A DNA stretch of 64,000 nt from Flavitalea sp966112615 (GTDB lineage: Bacteria; Bacteroidota; Bacteroidia; Chitinophagales; Chitinophagaceae). The stretch is from assembly GCA_966112615.1 (NCBI GenBank), contig CBHWDO010000014.1, forward strand, positions 38,011-102,010, read 5' to 3'. The position numbers and the translations under genes are program-made. Shown one piece after another: positions 15,157 to 22,982 of this stretch; within the stretch, counting starts at the first letter, position 1, and each line of letters starts with the position of its first letter. The notes below the pieces were generated by a model, which saw only the letters and a list, made by a program, of their open reading frames with translations, had not been told where the DNA came from and searched no databases.

Positions 15157-16683
15157 ATGAGCATAACGCAATTGTCGGAACAGGAAATCATTCGCAGGGA
15201 AAAACTTGCACAATTCAAAGAGTTGGGCATTGATCCTTACCCGGCTCCATTATTCCCGGTTAATTCCACTTCAGTTTATATAAAAGAAAATTATAAGGGC
15301 GAAGAAAATAAGGACCAGTTCACTGAAGTAGTGCTTGCTGGAAGGATCATGAGTATCCGCGATATGGGAAAAGCCAGTTTCGCAGTGTTGCAGGATAGTA
15401 CAGGAAAGATCCAGATCTATGTGAGAAGGGACGATATCTGCCCAGGTGAAGACAAGACCCTGTACGATAAAGTATGGAAACATCTCATCGATATGGGTGA
15501 TATCATCGGGATCAAAGGTTTTGTATTTACTACCAAAACTGGTGAGACTTCCATTCATGTAACGGAACTAATTGTACTTACTAAGTCACTGAAGCCATTG
15601 CCAGTTGTGAAAGAAAAAGAAGGTGAGACATTTGATGCTGTAACTGATCCTGAGTTCAAGTATCGTCAGCGATATGCCGACCTAATCATCAATCCGCATG
15701 TAAAAGATACATTCCTGAAAAGAACGAAAATGATCAATGCGATCCGTTCCTTTCTGAATGAAAGAGGTGCACTGGAAGTTGATACCCCGGTATTGCAGAG
15801 TATCCCCGGAGGTGCTGCAGCAAGACCGTTCATCACCCATCACAATGCGCTTGATATCCCATTATACCTGCGTATTGCAAACGAATTATACCTGAAGCGA
15901 CTGATAGTTGGAGGATTCGACTGGGTATATGAATTCAGCCGCAACTTCAGGAATGAGGGAATGGACAGAACCCATAACCCGGAGTTCACTGTGCTTGAAT
16001 TCTATACTGCGTACAAGGATTATTTGTGGATGATGGAAACTACGGAGCAGATGCTGGAGAAAGTTGCCATTGCTACCAATGGTACCACAACGGTTGAGAT
16101 CGGGGGAAAGACTATTGATTTTAAAGCACCTTACAGGAGGATCTCCATGTATGATGCTATTAAAGAACATACAGGGATTGATATTTCAGGAATGAATGAA
16201 GAAAGATTGCGTGAAGTCTGCGCCAAGCTGGGTATTCATGCCGAAAAATCAATGGGTAAAGGAAAGCTGGTAGATGAGATCTTCAGTGAAAAATGTGAAG
16301 GGCATTTTATTCAGCCAACATTCATCATTGATTATCCTGTTGAGATGAGTCCGCTTACCAAGAAGCATCGCAGCAAAGAGGGGTTGGTAGAGCGTTTCGA
16401 GCTGATGATCAATGGTAAGGAGATCGCAAATGCTTATACTGAGTTGAATGATCCTATCGATCAGCGTGAAAGATTTGAAGACCAGGTAAAATTAATGGAG
16501 CGTGGTGATGATGAAGCTATGTACATCGATCATGATTTCCTGAGAGCACTTGAATATGGTATGCCGCCAACTGCGGGTATTGGTTTTGGTATCGACAGGC
16601 TATGTATGTTATTGACAGGAGAGGTATCTATACAGGATGTGTTGTTGTTTCCGCAGATGAGGCCGGAAGTTAGAGAGGAGTAG
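15157..16683 (+). CDS. lysS: Lysyl-tRNA synthetase, class II
   Basis: Charges tRNA-Lys; 508 residues from the ATG at 15157. The earlier open codons from 15103 overlap the promoter and are not part of the protein. The anticodon-binding OB-fold covers about residues 55-160 (VVLAGRIMSIRDMGKASFAV). The catalytic core has motif 1 near RSFLNERGALEVDTPVLQ, motif 2 FRNEGMDRTHNPEFT near 268-282, and motif 3 GIGFGIDRLCMLL near 471-483. Length and motif order are normal for LysS. It is monocistronic: the neighbour on each side is on the minus strand. A stem-like heptad array follows its stop codon. Confidence 0.95.
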   Translation: MSITQLSEQEIIRREKLAQFKELGIDPYPAPLFPVNSTSVYIKENYKGEENKDQFTEVVLAGRIMSIRDMGKASFAVLQDSTGKIQIYVRRDDICPGEDKTLYDKVWKHLIDMGDIIGIKGFVFTTKTGETSIHVTELIVLTKSLKPLPVVKEKEGETFDAVTDPEFKYRQRYADLIINPHVKDTFLKRTKMINAIRSFLNERGALEVDTPVLQSIPGGAAARPFITHHNALDIPLYLRIANELYLKRLIVGGFDWVYEFSRNFRNEGMDRTHNPEFTVLEFYTAYKDYLWMMETTEQMLEKVAIATNGTTTVEIGGKTIDFKAPYRRISMYDAIKEHTGIDISGMNEERLREVCAKLGIHAEKSMGKGKLVDEIFSEKCEGHFIQPTFIIDYPVEMSPLTKKHRSKEGLVERFELMINGKEIANAYTELNDPIDQRERFEDQVKLMERGDDEAMYIDHDFLRALEYGMPPTAGIGFGIDRLCMLLTGEVSIQDVLLFPQMRPEVREE

Positions 16684-16760
16684 AGTAGATGAGAATTTGA
16701 GGAGTTGAGGAGTTAAAGATTCTCATCTCCTCAACTTCTCACCTCCTCATCTCCTCAAAT
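16684..16760. repeat. Inverted array of GGAGTT-type short repeats
   Basis: Right after the lysS stop, units of GAGGAGTT are repeated (16699-16715) and then appear inverted (CTCCTC, AACTTCTC, CCTCATC; about 16722-16758). The two halves can pair imperfectly into a long hairpin, which may serve as terminator for the convergent lysS and SDR genes. The unit resembles those at 37261 and 46409. The right end overlaps the last codons of the SDR gene by a few bases. Confidence 0.55.
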
Positions 16761-17576
16761 AAAAAGATCCTTCATCAGCTTGGAACCTGGAACCACCGAA
16801 TACCTTTCCAGGTCAGATATGCCTTCTTCTTTCAAAATATCTTCATCAATAAAAAAGTTCCCGGTGCACTGATCTGCCGGGCGTTTAAGGATAGCCAGTG
16901 CAGCATCGGCAACAATATCAGGAGTACGGCTTTGCTGAACCATTGCATCTCCCCCCAATAAATTCTGAACAGCTGCAGTAGCAATGGTTGTCTTTGGCCA
17001 GAGCGCATTTACAGCGATCCTGTGTTGTTTCAATTCTTCGGATAACCCAAGAACGATCATACTCATACCATATTTACTCATAGTGTAAGCAAGATGGTGT
17101 TTGAACCACCATGGATTCATATTCAATGGCGGAGAAAGATTGATGATATGCGCATTGGAGGACTTTTTCATGTATGGTATACAGGCCCTGCTAACCAGGA
17201 AAGTCCCTCGAACATTGATCCCATGCATCAGGTCGAACTTTTTGGGTTCGGTCTGTTCGGTTGGCGTCAGGCTAATTGCACTGGCATTATTTATCAGTAT
17301 ATCAATTCCTCCAAATTCCTCTGCTGTGGCTTTCACCATCTGGTCTATGCTTTCTTCAAACCTGATATCAGCCTGGATGGGCAGCACTTTGGGAGCACCG
17401 GCCCTGGTGATCTCTTCAGCAGCAGAAAAAATGGTTCCTTCTAGTTTAGGATGCGGTTCTGCGGTTTTACCGGCAATGGCAACATTCGCTCCTTCCCTTC
17501 CAAGTGCAATAGCGATTGCCTTTCCAATTCCACGGCTTCCACCGGTGATCAGTACATTCTTCCCTTTTAATTGCAT
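16755..17576 (-). CDS. SDR family oxidoreductase (HSDL2-like)
   Basis: 273 residues from the ATG at 17576; the open frame above it to 17636 is hydrophobic noise. It is a classical short-chain dehydrogenase: NAD(P)-binding TGGSRGIGKAIA (about 10-21), DILINNASAISLT near 94-106, catalytic Tyr and Lys in AYTMSKYGMSM near 163-173, and a serine upstream in INLSPP. The pattern INLSPPLNMNPWWFKHHLAYTMSKYG (split here only by description) is typical of the hydroxysteroid dehydrogenase-like protein 2 branch, whose physiological substrate in bacteria is not established. No partner gene is adjacent. Confidence 0.85.
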   Translation of the reverse strand: MQLKGKNVLITGGSRGIGKAIAIALGREGANVAIAGKTAEPHPKLEGTIFSAAEEITRAGAPKVLPIQADIRFEESIDQMVKATAEEFGGIDILINNASAISLTPTEQTEPKKFDLMHGINVRGTFLVSRACIPYMKKSSNAHIINLSPPLNMNPWWFKHHLAYTMSKYGMSMIVLGLSEELKQHRIAVNALWPKTTIATAAVQNLLGGDAMVQQSRTPDIVADAALAILKRPADQCTGNFFIDEDILKEEGISDLERYSVVPGSKLMKDLFI

Positions 17577-17741
17577 AGCATCGTTTTGTTTCTGTAATGT
17601 ATAAATTATTGATTTGATGATAAAGTATTTCGTCATCGTAGATCTACGAACTTGTCAACTCGTAAACTTTCCCTGATCATGTTGAATAATGAAGTGCGAT
17701 AATCAGTCAATTCTGCTCTATGCTGTTTTAACATTCCTATA

Positions 17742-17749
17742 TACTTTTG
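17742..17749 (+). promoter_or_regulatory. -7 box of the candidate small RNA
   Basis: TACTTTTG, an exact TAnnTTTG match. No convincing TTTG -33 box is present at 19-21 bp upstream, so this is suggestive only. Confidence 0.4.
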
Positions 17750-17755
17750 TTATAG

Positions 17756-18050
17756 TTGATTCAGCGATGAATTAGCGAATACAAAAACCAATAACCGAAA
17801 AAAACCAGATCCGATCCTTTAAAAAACTGAAAATCCAAAAAGTCCGTAAAACCAAAACCTTGTCCTAAGTCCATTATCCAGAAATCCGAAAAACCGAAAT
17901 CCAGTACTTTACCAGGTCAACCAGTATCCTAATGAAATGAAACCATGTCCAAGTCCGTGTTAAACCAGTTGTCCTAGAACGTAGTAGTACCTATTGATGA
18001 CCAAAAAGGTTAAGAGTACAAGATTTTTAAGATGCCCCGAAAGGGGCATT
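17756..18050 (+). ncRNA. Candidate intergenic small RNA, about 295 nt
   Basis: Bounded by a -7 box at 17742 and a strong terminator at 18032-18049, with no reading frame between them. The body is largely unstructured, A/C-rich, and carries six pentamers AGTCC or TGTCC at 17841, 17861, 17868, 17946, 17952 and 17970, plus several AAACCG and ATCCGA motifs. Such repeated single-stranded motifs could pair with targets. It could equally be a long attenuated leader of the Mn catalase gene at 18163. I recognise no known RNA family. Confidence 0.35.
18032..18049 (+). terminator. Rho-independent terminator before the Mn catalase gene
   Basis: ATGCCCC (18032-18038), GAAA tetraloop and GGGGCAT (18043-18049) form a stable 7-bp stem with a GNRA-type loop, followed by TTCTTATTT. 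It cannot belong to the SDR gene, which runs the other way, so it implies a plus-strand transcript starting upstream in the gap. Confidence 0.8.
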
Positions 18051-18162
18051 CTTATTTACATAACTTCCTCAACAACAATACACTTAGGCTTACTCAACAG
18101 TCTACTCACATGGCATAGTTTTTCCCGCGATCCTCTCAATTGCTCATAAAAAAATTACCGCT

Positions 18163-19167
18163 ATGTTTTATCATGTGAAAGAACTTCAGTTCAATGCAAG
18201 GGTATCGCGACCTGATCCTGCTTTTGCAACTTTATTACTGGAACAGTTTGGTGGAGCTAATGGAGAACTGGCTGCTGCGCTGCGTTATTTCGGGCAGGCG
18301 TTTGGAGCCAAGAATCCATATCCTGATAAATATGACTTGTTGATGGATATTGCGACGGAAGAATTCAGTCACCTGGAAATCGTTGGAGCTACTATCCAGA
18401 TGCTATTGCAGGGAGTGAATGGCGATCTCAAAAATGCTGCCGAGCAATCAGAGATTATGCAATTGATGAATGGAAAAGCTGCAAAGGAAGAGATCATTCA
18501 TAAGGCCATGGTAGCACCCCAGTTCCTGGTGTCAAGTGGTGGTGGACCCGCTTATACAAATAGCCAGGGCGTTCCCTGGTCTGCAGCCTATATCAATGGA
18601 GATGTGAATGGAGAACTGAGTGCCGACCTTCGTTCTGATATTGCGGCTGAATCACGCGCAAAGATGGTGTATGAATACCTTTTACAATTCACGGATGATC
18701 CATATGTGAAAGAAACGCTGCAATTCCTGATGACACGTGAAGTGGCGCATTTCCAGATGTTTCATGCTGCATTGGAAACCATCAACCCGAATTTTCCTCC
18801 TGGTGTATTGCAGGCAGATCCAAGGTATGGAAATACATACTTTAATATGTCGAGTGGAAACAGTTTACGCGGACCATGGAACCAGGGAGAAACACCCATC
18901 ACCGGTGAAACATGGCAGTTCATTGAAGATCCTATCAGGCATGTGATTCAAACCAATGGATTACTGGATCAACCGATTGCGGGAACAAACCAGACCATGG
19001 AATCCATGAAAAAGATGAATGAAGCGATGAGTAAGGAGAAGAGCACTATTGTGAACCTGTCCACTCCTATTGGCCCGCAGCAATGGAACCAGCCATTACC
19101 TGAAGATCCGATTGATGAAAATCTCAAGAGTGAGATCGATAACCTGAAATCAAAATCAAAGAAATAA
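18163..19167 (+). CDS. Manganese catalase family protein
   Basis: Breaks down hydrogen peroxide at a di-manganese site. In the 334-residue protein the expected ligands are visible: E35 in GGANGELAAALRYF, an E-x-x-H pair at E67/H70 in ATEEFSHLE, a second helix pair with Glu in IAAESRAKMVYEYL near 160 and E-x-x-H in REVAHFQMF near 192-200. The long C-terminal extension is low in structure, as usual in this family. The N-terminus MFYHVKELQFNARVSRPDP is typical. The DsbA-like gene follows after 3 bp and is surely cotranscribed, which suggests an oxidative-stress unit. Confidence 0.9.
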   Translation: MFYHVKELQFNARVSRPDPAFATLLLEQFGGANGELAAALRYFGQAFGAKNPYPDKYDLLMDIATEEFSHLEIVGATIQMLLQGVNGDLKNAAEQSEIMQLMNGKAAKEEIIHKAMVAPQFLVSSGGGPAYTNSQGVPWSAAYINGDVNGELSADLRSDIAAESRAKMVYEYLLQFTDDPYVKETLQFLMTREVAHFQMFHAALETINPNFPPGVLQADPRYGNTYFNMSSGNSLRGPWNQGETPITGETWQFIEDPIRHVIQTNGLLDQPIAGTNQTMESMKKMNEAMSKEKSTIVNLSTPIGPQQWNQPLPEDPIDENLKSEIDNLKSKSKK

Positions 19168-19170
19168 ACA

Positions 19171-19806
19171 TTGGCATCACCAGTTGAAATAGTTTATTAT
19201 ACTGATCCTATGTGTTGCTGGAGTTATGTGATGGAAGAAGCCTTCCATGATTTTCTGCAACACATGGGGCCATCAGTAGAAGCCAGGTATTGTATGGGAG
19301 GATTGATCCCAAGCTGGAAACAATACCACGATCCTGTGAGTTTGGTCAGTAAGCCGATACAGATGGGACCAGTGTGGATGGAAGCTTCGGTGATATCAGG
19401 GATCAAATTGGCCGATACTATATGGTATCATGATCCGCCCGCATCATCTTATTTATCGTGCATGGCGGTGAAAGCTGCAGGTTTTCAATCAAAAGAAGCA
19501 GAAGTAAAGATGCTGCATCATTTACGAAATGCGTTGATGAAAGAAGGGATCAATATTGCGAAGGAATCTGCCATTCTTCGTGTAGGCATGGCCGTTAGTA
19601 AAGAGATAGAATTTGATATGGAGAGATTTGAGGAAGATCTTCATTCGGATGCCTGTATTACTTCATTCCGAAAAGACCTCGACGAAGTGTCTTTGATGAA
19701 TATCAGCAGGTTTCCTTCCATCCTTATTCATTGGAATGATGGACGAAGATCGATGCTTAGCGGGTATCGTAAAAAGGAAGAATTACTGAACATCAGCATT
19801 GGCTAA
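19171..19806 (+). CDS. DsbA family thioredoxin-fold protein with a CxxS site
   Basis: 211 residues, starting at a TTG 3 bp after the Mn catalase stop; there is no ATG before the conserved N-terminal strand EIVYYTDPMCCWSY, so TTG is accepted. Homologues of the FrnE/DsbA-like type usually read DPMCSWC or DPLCPWC, a CxxC. Here the site is C-C-W-S, so the resolving cysteine is replaced by serine and the protein would be monothiol. The helical insert and the C-terminal VSLMNISRFPSILIHW with its cis-proline (RFPS) fit a DsbA fold. There is no signal peptide, so it is cytoplasmic. It might act as an adaptor (SpxH/YjbH-like) rather than an oxidoreductase; that is inference. Confidence 0.75.
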   Translation: MASPVEIVYYTDPMCCWSYVMEEAFHDFLQHMGPSVEARYCMGGLIPSWKQYHDPVSLVSKPIQMGPVWMEASVISGIKLADTIWYHDPPASSYLSCMAVKAAGFQSKEAEVKMLHHLRNALMKEGINIAKESAILRVGMAVSKEIEFDMERFEEDLHSDACITSFRKDLDEVSLMNISRFPSILIHWNDGRRSMLSGYRKKEELLNISIG

Positions 19807-19825
19807 GCAACCTTACCTTTGCGGC

Positions 19826-20530
19826 ATGGGACAAAAGAAACTCCAGCGTTTTGCCGAAATAGAGACATTTCCAAATGTGTTGCAATACCCGGATGGGATG
19901 CAGGGCAACTGGAAAAATTTTTTTCACAATGATCATCCGATCACACTGGAGCTTGCATGTGGCAAAGGAGAATATGCTGTAGGGTTAGGCAGGTTATATC
20001 CCGGAAGAAATTTCCTGGGCATCGACCTTAAGGGAAACCGAATATGGGTAGGTGCTAAAAAAGCCCTTCATGAAAAACTCACCAATGTGGCTTTTATCCG
20101 TTCTCATATCGACAAGATCACCAATTATTTTGAGCCCGATGAGGTAAGTGAGATCTGGATCACCTTTCCTGATCCGCAGTTGAGGGATTCGAAGGCTAAA
20201 AAGCGACTCACACATCCCAGGTACCTGAGATTATACCAAACAATATTGAAGCCTGGTGGTTTTATTCACCTGAAGACTGATTCGCCTGACCTGTATGACT
20301 TCACCAGGCAGGTGATCGACCTGTATGGATTGACTGTTCATATTGATATGGACGATGCTTATACCGGATCAGAGATCAGTGATGAATTAAAGATCAGGAC
20401 GCATTATGAGAGCCTGGATATTGCAAAAAGTAACAGGATCCATTATTTAAAATTCTCATTGCCGGAATCGCCATTGCCGGATCTGGACAATAAATTAAAG
20501 GAGCTCATTCGTGAAGAGAAAATTAGTTGA
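19826..20530 (+). CDS. trmB: tRNA (guanine-N7)-methyltransferase
   Basis: Methylates G46 in the variable loop of tRNAs using SAM. 234 residues from the ATG at 19826 (MGQKKLQRF); the upstream frame to 19799 is open but unconserved. The SAM motif LELACGKGEYAVGLGRLYP lies near 40-58 and is followed by FLGIDLKGNRIW. The catalytic and tRNA-binding motif EIWITFPDPQ lies near 113-122, and HLKTDSPDLYDFT near 156-168. The family usually reads PDPWPK; here PDPQLRDSKAKKRL, the common Bacteroidota variant. It lies 19 bp after the DsbA-like gene and overlaps the DUF5522 gene by 20 bp. Confidence 0.93.
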   Translation: MGQKKLQRFAEIETFPNVLQYPDGMQGNWKNFFHNDHPITLELACGKGEYAVGLGRLYPGRNFLGIDLKGNRIWVGAKKALHEKLTNVAFIRSHIDKITNYFEPDEVSEIWITFPDPQLRDSKAKKRLTHPRYLRLYQTILKPGGFIHLKTDSPDLYDFTRQVIDLYGLTVHIDMDDAYTGSEISDELKIRTHYESLDIAKSNRIHYLKFSLPESPLPDLDNKLKELIREEKIS

Positions 20531-20726
20531 GGGAGAAGATTTTTATTACACCCCTGAAGGATACATGGTGCTGACAGCTCATTACCATTTGCAGAGAGGC
20601 AGGTGTTGTGGTAATGGATGCAGGCATTGTCCTTTTGATTATATTGAAGTACCTGAGCCGAGAAAGTCTGAATTACTCAGGCAACGTCAACTTCAACATG
20701 AAAAAAATTCCATCGAAAAAAAGTAA
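20511..20726 (+). CDS. DUF5522 cysteine-rich protein
   Basis: 71 residues starting at GTG (20511) inside the trmB 3' end; no ATG is available before the conserved part. The motif GRCCGNGCRHCPF (about residues 30-42) with four closely spaced cysteines is the mark of DUF5522, probably a metal or Fe-S site; the function is unknown. A charged, Gln-rich helical tail follows. It overlaps trmB by 20 bp and the ATL gene by 29 bp, so all three are one translationally linked unit. Confidence 0.8.
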   Translation: MKRKLVEGEDFYYTPEGYMVLTAHYHLQRGRCCGNGCRHCPFDYIEVPEPRKSELLRQRQLQHEKNSIEKK

Positions 20727-21093
20727 TCAGCCTGTTCGTTTAAAATCGGTGCGTCCATCAGGATCCGGGGATACCAGTTTTTTTGAATTGGTATATGAAG
20801 TGGTGCGGCAGATCCCAAAAGGAAGGGCAACATCATACGGTGCCATAGCTGCAGCATTGGGAGCCAGATCATCTTCCAGGGTGGTGGGATATGCAATGAA
20901 CAATGCACATATTGTACGACCAAAAGTGCCTGCACACAGGGTATTGAACCGGAATGGAATGCTTACCGGCAAGCATCATTTTGCCACACCAACCCTGATG
21001 GAGGAGTTATTAAGAAAGGAAGGGATTGAAGTGAAGGATGATAAGGTGGTGAATTGGAAGGAGGTATTTTGGGAGCCGGGTACTCCGGGCTGA
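20698..21093 (+). CDS. MGMT-family alkyltransferase-like protein without the active cysteine
   Basis: 131 residues from the ATG at 20698, which gives a Lys-rich N-terminus before the conserved domain. The C-terminal DNA-binding domain of O6-alkylguanine DNA alkyltransferase is clear: IPKGRATSYGAIAAALG (39-55), SSRVVGYAMNN (59-69) and VPAHRVLNRNG (77-87). True MGMT enzymes read PCHR; here it is P78-A79-H80-R81, so alkyl transfer is impossible. Such ATL proteins (commonly W or A in place of C) bind alkylated guanine and hand it to nucleotide excision repair. The stop codon TGA belongs to the palindromic repeat at 21085, and the last residues EPGTPG are encoded at its edge. Confidence 0.88.
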   Translation: MKKIPSKKSNQPVRLKSVRPSGSGDTSFFELVYEVVRQIPKGRATSYGAIAAALGARSSSRVVGYAMNNAHIVRPKVPAHRVLNRNGMLTGKHHFATPTLMEELLRKEGIEVKDDKVVNWKEVFWEPGTPG

Positions 21094-21169
21094 ACCCAGC
21101 AAAGCGATGGGGCAGACCGAAATTGAAATTTCTTCGTTCTGCCCCTTCGCTTTGCTGGGTTCAGCCCGG
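21085..21169. repeat. Long perfect hairpin with GGGCTGA ends, copy 3 (simple form)
   Basis: A perfect 23-bp inverted repeat: left arm 21085-21107, beginning CCGGGCTGAACCCAGC; right arm 21147-21169, ending GCTGGGTTCAGCCCGG. After a one-base mismatch, an inner 8-bp stem GGGGCAGA (21109-21116) / TCTGCCCC (21138-21145) continues it. Its outer GGGCTGA/TCAGCCC ends equal those of the nested repeats at 14161, 38096 and 50871, but it has no side hairpins. It fills the gap between two convergent genes and contains the ATL stop codon. Confidence 0.85.
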
Positions 21170-21174
21170 TGCCG

Positions 21175-21714
21175 TTAATAATAAGGTGATATCATCAGGT
21201 ATACCAGTACACCGGTTATGCTGACATATAACCAGATCGGCCATGTTATGCGAGCCAGTTTTTTGTGTGCCGGCCACTCAGCAATTGAAGCGCGATAAAC
21301 AGTAAACAGAATGAATGGCAGAATGATGGCTGCTAAGAAAATATGGGTAATTAGAATGATGTAATAGAAGATCTTTATCCCTCCTTCACCTCCAAACTTT
21401 GTATCTCCTGCAAGTAAATGATGTGCGATATATGATACAAGGAATAATACAGACAGGATCATTGCAGTGAACATGATCTTCTTATGCTGCTCGTATTTTC
21501 TTTGCTTTATTGCAATCATACCTGCAATCAGCATAATGGAAACAAGTGAATTGATAACTGCATTGATGGCTGCAAAAATGTGCACATCAAAACCCAGATC
21601 CACATCAAGCTTAACTCTGCCAAGGATCACAACAACGGCAAATACAACAAATGAAAAGATACCGATCAGGGTCTTATATTTCTTATCATTTTTCTCGATC
21701 AGGGGTGCTAACAT
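21175..21714 (-). CDS. DUF420 membrane protein (YozB/CtaM-like)
   Basis: 179 residues from the ATG at 21714, 10 bp after the sco gene; upstream open codons would overlap sco. About five hydrophobic helices with conserved His residues in the second half (AHHLLAGDTKFGG, then ITHIFLAAIILP) match DUF420. Members cluster with cytochrome oxidase genes; the S. aureus relative CtaM is needed for aa3-type oxidase maturation. As the last gene of the oxidase cluster here, a role in heme-copper oxidase assembly is the natural inference. Confidence 0.85.
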   Translation of the reverse strand: MLAPLIEKNDKKYKTLIGIFSFVVFAVVVILGRVKLDVDLGFDVHIFAAINAVINSLVSIMLIAGMIAIKQRKYEQHKKIMFTAMILSVLFLVSYIAHHLLAGDTKFGGEGGIKIFYYIILITHIFLAAIILPFILFTVYRASIAEWPAHKKLARITWPIWLYVSITGVLVYLMISPYY

Positions 21715-21724
21715 AACCAGGTTT

Positions 21725-22435
21725 TTAGAACAGTTTTCTTTTCTTATTCTTATCTCGCTCAAGCATCAGTAAGGTAAGGTCTTCAGCAAGTTTAGATACT
21801 GATGCAGTATCCAATCCATTATAGTATCCTCTTACCACTTTATTTTTATCAATCAGTACAAAGCGGTTGGTATGAATGAAATTTGAATCAACTCCTTCTC
21901 CATCCTGCAAACCAAGTTTCAATTCATTCAATGCAAAATTGTAAATGGAATCTTTCGGTCCAGTCATCAACCACCAGACATCAGGATTCACTCCGTACCT
22001 GTCGCTGTATTTTTTTAGTGCAGAAACACTGTCGCGAATTGGGTCTACCGAAAAAGACATGAAATGCACAAAAGGCGTATCCAGTCTCCTGGGATCCTTT
22101 CCTTTCAAAGCATCCTGCAATCCTTTCATATTACGCGTAAGTGTAGGGCATATTGAAGGGCACCTGGTAAAAAAGAAATCAGCGATGATGATCTTATTAC
22201 CAACATCATAAAGTGATACAGTATCTCCCAACTGGTTCACCAGCGAGATATTCTGAATCTTATGCCAGATGGTATCAGTAACGCTTTTACCTCTTACTAC
22301 TTTGTTGACCACTGAATCGGGGTAGAAATGAGGGGGCATATTCACTGCCTTTTCACTCAGCCTGTTGACCAAAAAATAACAGAGCGTAGGTATCACAATT
22401 AACAGCGTGAGTACCAGCAAACTTCTTTTCGACAT
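21725..22435 (-). CDS. SCO1/SenC family copper chaperone
   Basis: Delivers copper to the CuA site of cytochrome oxidase subunit II. 236 residues with one N-terminal membrane anchor (about 5-24) and a periplasmic thioredoxin fold. The copper ligands are in place: C92 and C96 in TRCPSICPTLT and H188 in NFIHTNRFVLID. It is separated from coxD by 75 bp containing a terminator-like hairpin, so its dose is probably lower than that of the oxidase subunits. It is followed 10 bp later by the DUF420 gene. Confidence 0.92.
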   Translation of the reverse strand: MSKRSLLVLTLLIVIPTLCYFLVNRLSEKAVNMPPHFYPDSVVNKVVRGKSVTDTIWHKIQNISLVNQLGDTVSLYDVGNKIIIADFFFTRCPSICPTLTRNMKGLQDALKGKDPRRLDTPFVHFMSFSVDPIRDSVSALKKYSDRYGVNPDVWWLMTGPKDSIYNFALNELKLGLQDGEGVDSNFIHTNRFVLIDKNKVVRGYYNGLDTASVSKLAEDLTLLMLERDKNKKRKLF

Positions 22436-22452
22436 GCCGCGAAATTACTCCA

Positions 22453-22480
22453 TAAAAAAACCACCTGCAGCGCAGATGGT
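22453..22480 (-). terminator. Terminator or attenuator between coxD and sco
   Basis: Arms ACCACCTGC (22460-22468) and GCAGATGGT (22472-22480) pair over 9 positions with one G-T type mismatch. On the minus strand the stem is followed by seven T (22459-22453). It should end or reduce transcription of the oxidase operon before sco. Confidence 0.7.
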
Positions 22481-22510
22481 TCATTTATTTTTAATAAGAC
22501 TGTTAACTTA

Positions 22511-22975
22511 TTAGTGAGCTGCTCCCTGGCGTTGAGCAGGAGTACCTGCATCATGCGCATCATGAGATCCATCTTTCTTAACCGGAGTAGTGGTTTTCTC
22601 ATGTTTGTAAGGATCGAATGTGTTTCTAAGATTTTTGAATGAATTACCATCCCAAAGAAACGCTCCGATGAACCACAGGAAAAGGAGACAAGGAACTGCA
22701 ACTGTCATGATCAGGTTCCTGATCTCATCACCGAGGTGCATGAAGATCGAAATGATATAAAAAGCTTTCGCAAGAGAAAGAATCACTACTACACCTTTGA
22801 TCAACAGGATGGCCAGGTGACCCAGTCCAAGACCATAGATTGCCAGACCCATCATAAGTTCTACGATGGTAATTCCAAGAAGTAGCCAAAAGGTCTTCCA
22901 GATTCTGCTGGTTCCTTCTGCCGGTTCGTGGTGGAAGGTTACTTCCTGATAAGTATCGTTTGAATGTGCGGACAT
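22511..22975 (-). CDS. Cytochrome c oxidase subunit IV family protein
   Basis: 154 residues with three hydrophobic helices (about 30-50, 56-76 and 88-108) matching the prokaryotic subunit IV (COX4_pro / CtaF-like) family: TFWLLLGITIVELMMG, then KAFYIISIFMHLGDE. The C-terminal tail of about 45 residues is charged and His-rich (KHEKTTTP, GSHDAHDAG), as in other Bacteroidota homologues. It stabilises the oxidase rather than binding cofactors. Last structural subunit of the cluster, before a terminator. Confidence 0.85.
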   Translation of the reverse strand: MSAHSNDTYQEVTFHHEPAEGTSRIWKTFWLLLGITIVELMMGLAIYGLGLGHLAILLIKGVVVILSLAKAFYIISIFMHLGDEIRNLIMTVAVPCLLFLWFIGAFLWDGNSFKNLRNTFDPYKHEKTTTPVKKDGSHDAHDAGTPAQRQGAAH

Positions 22976-22982
22976 TTTTTTT

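Larger units (their letters stand above)
17577..18162. other. 586-bp gene-free region
   Basis: No open frame of useful length exists on either strand. It holds the upstream region of the SDR gene (17577-17700), a candidate small RNA with its own -7 box and terminator (17742-18050), and about 110 bp of leader before the Mn catalase gene. From 17770 to 17990 the plus strand is strikingly A- and C-rich and G-poor, unlike other spacers here. Confidence 0.7.

Noticed and set aside
19814..19821. TACCTTTG, a perfect -7 box just before trmB
   Set aside because: It ends only 4 bp before the trmB ATG, so a transcript from it would start at or after the start codon; no -33 box. Probably chance, unless trmB is leaderless.
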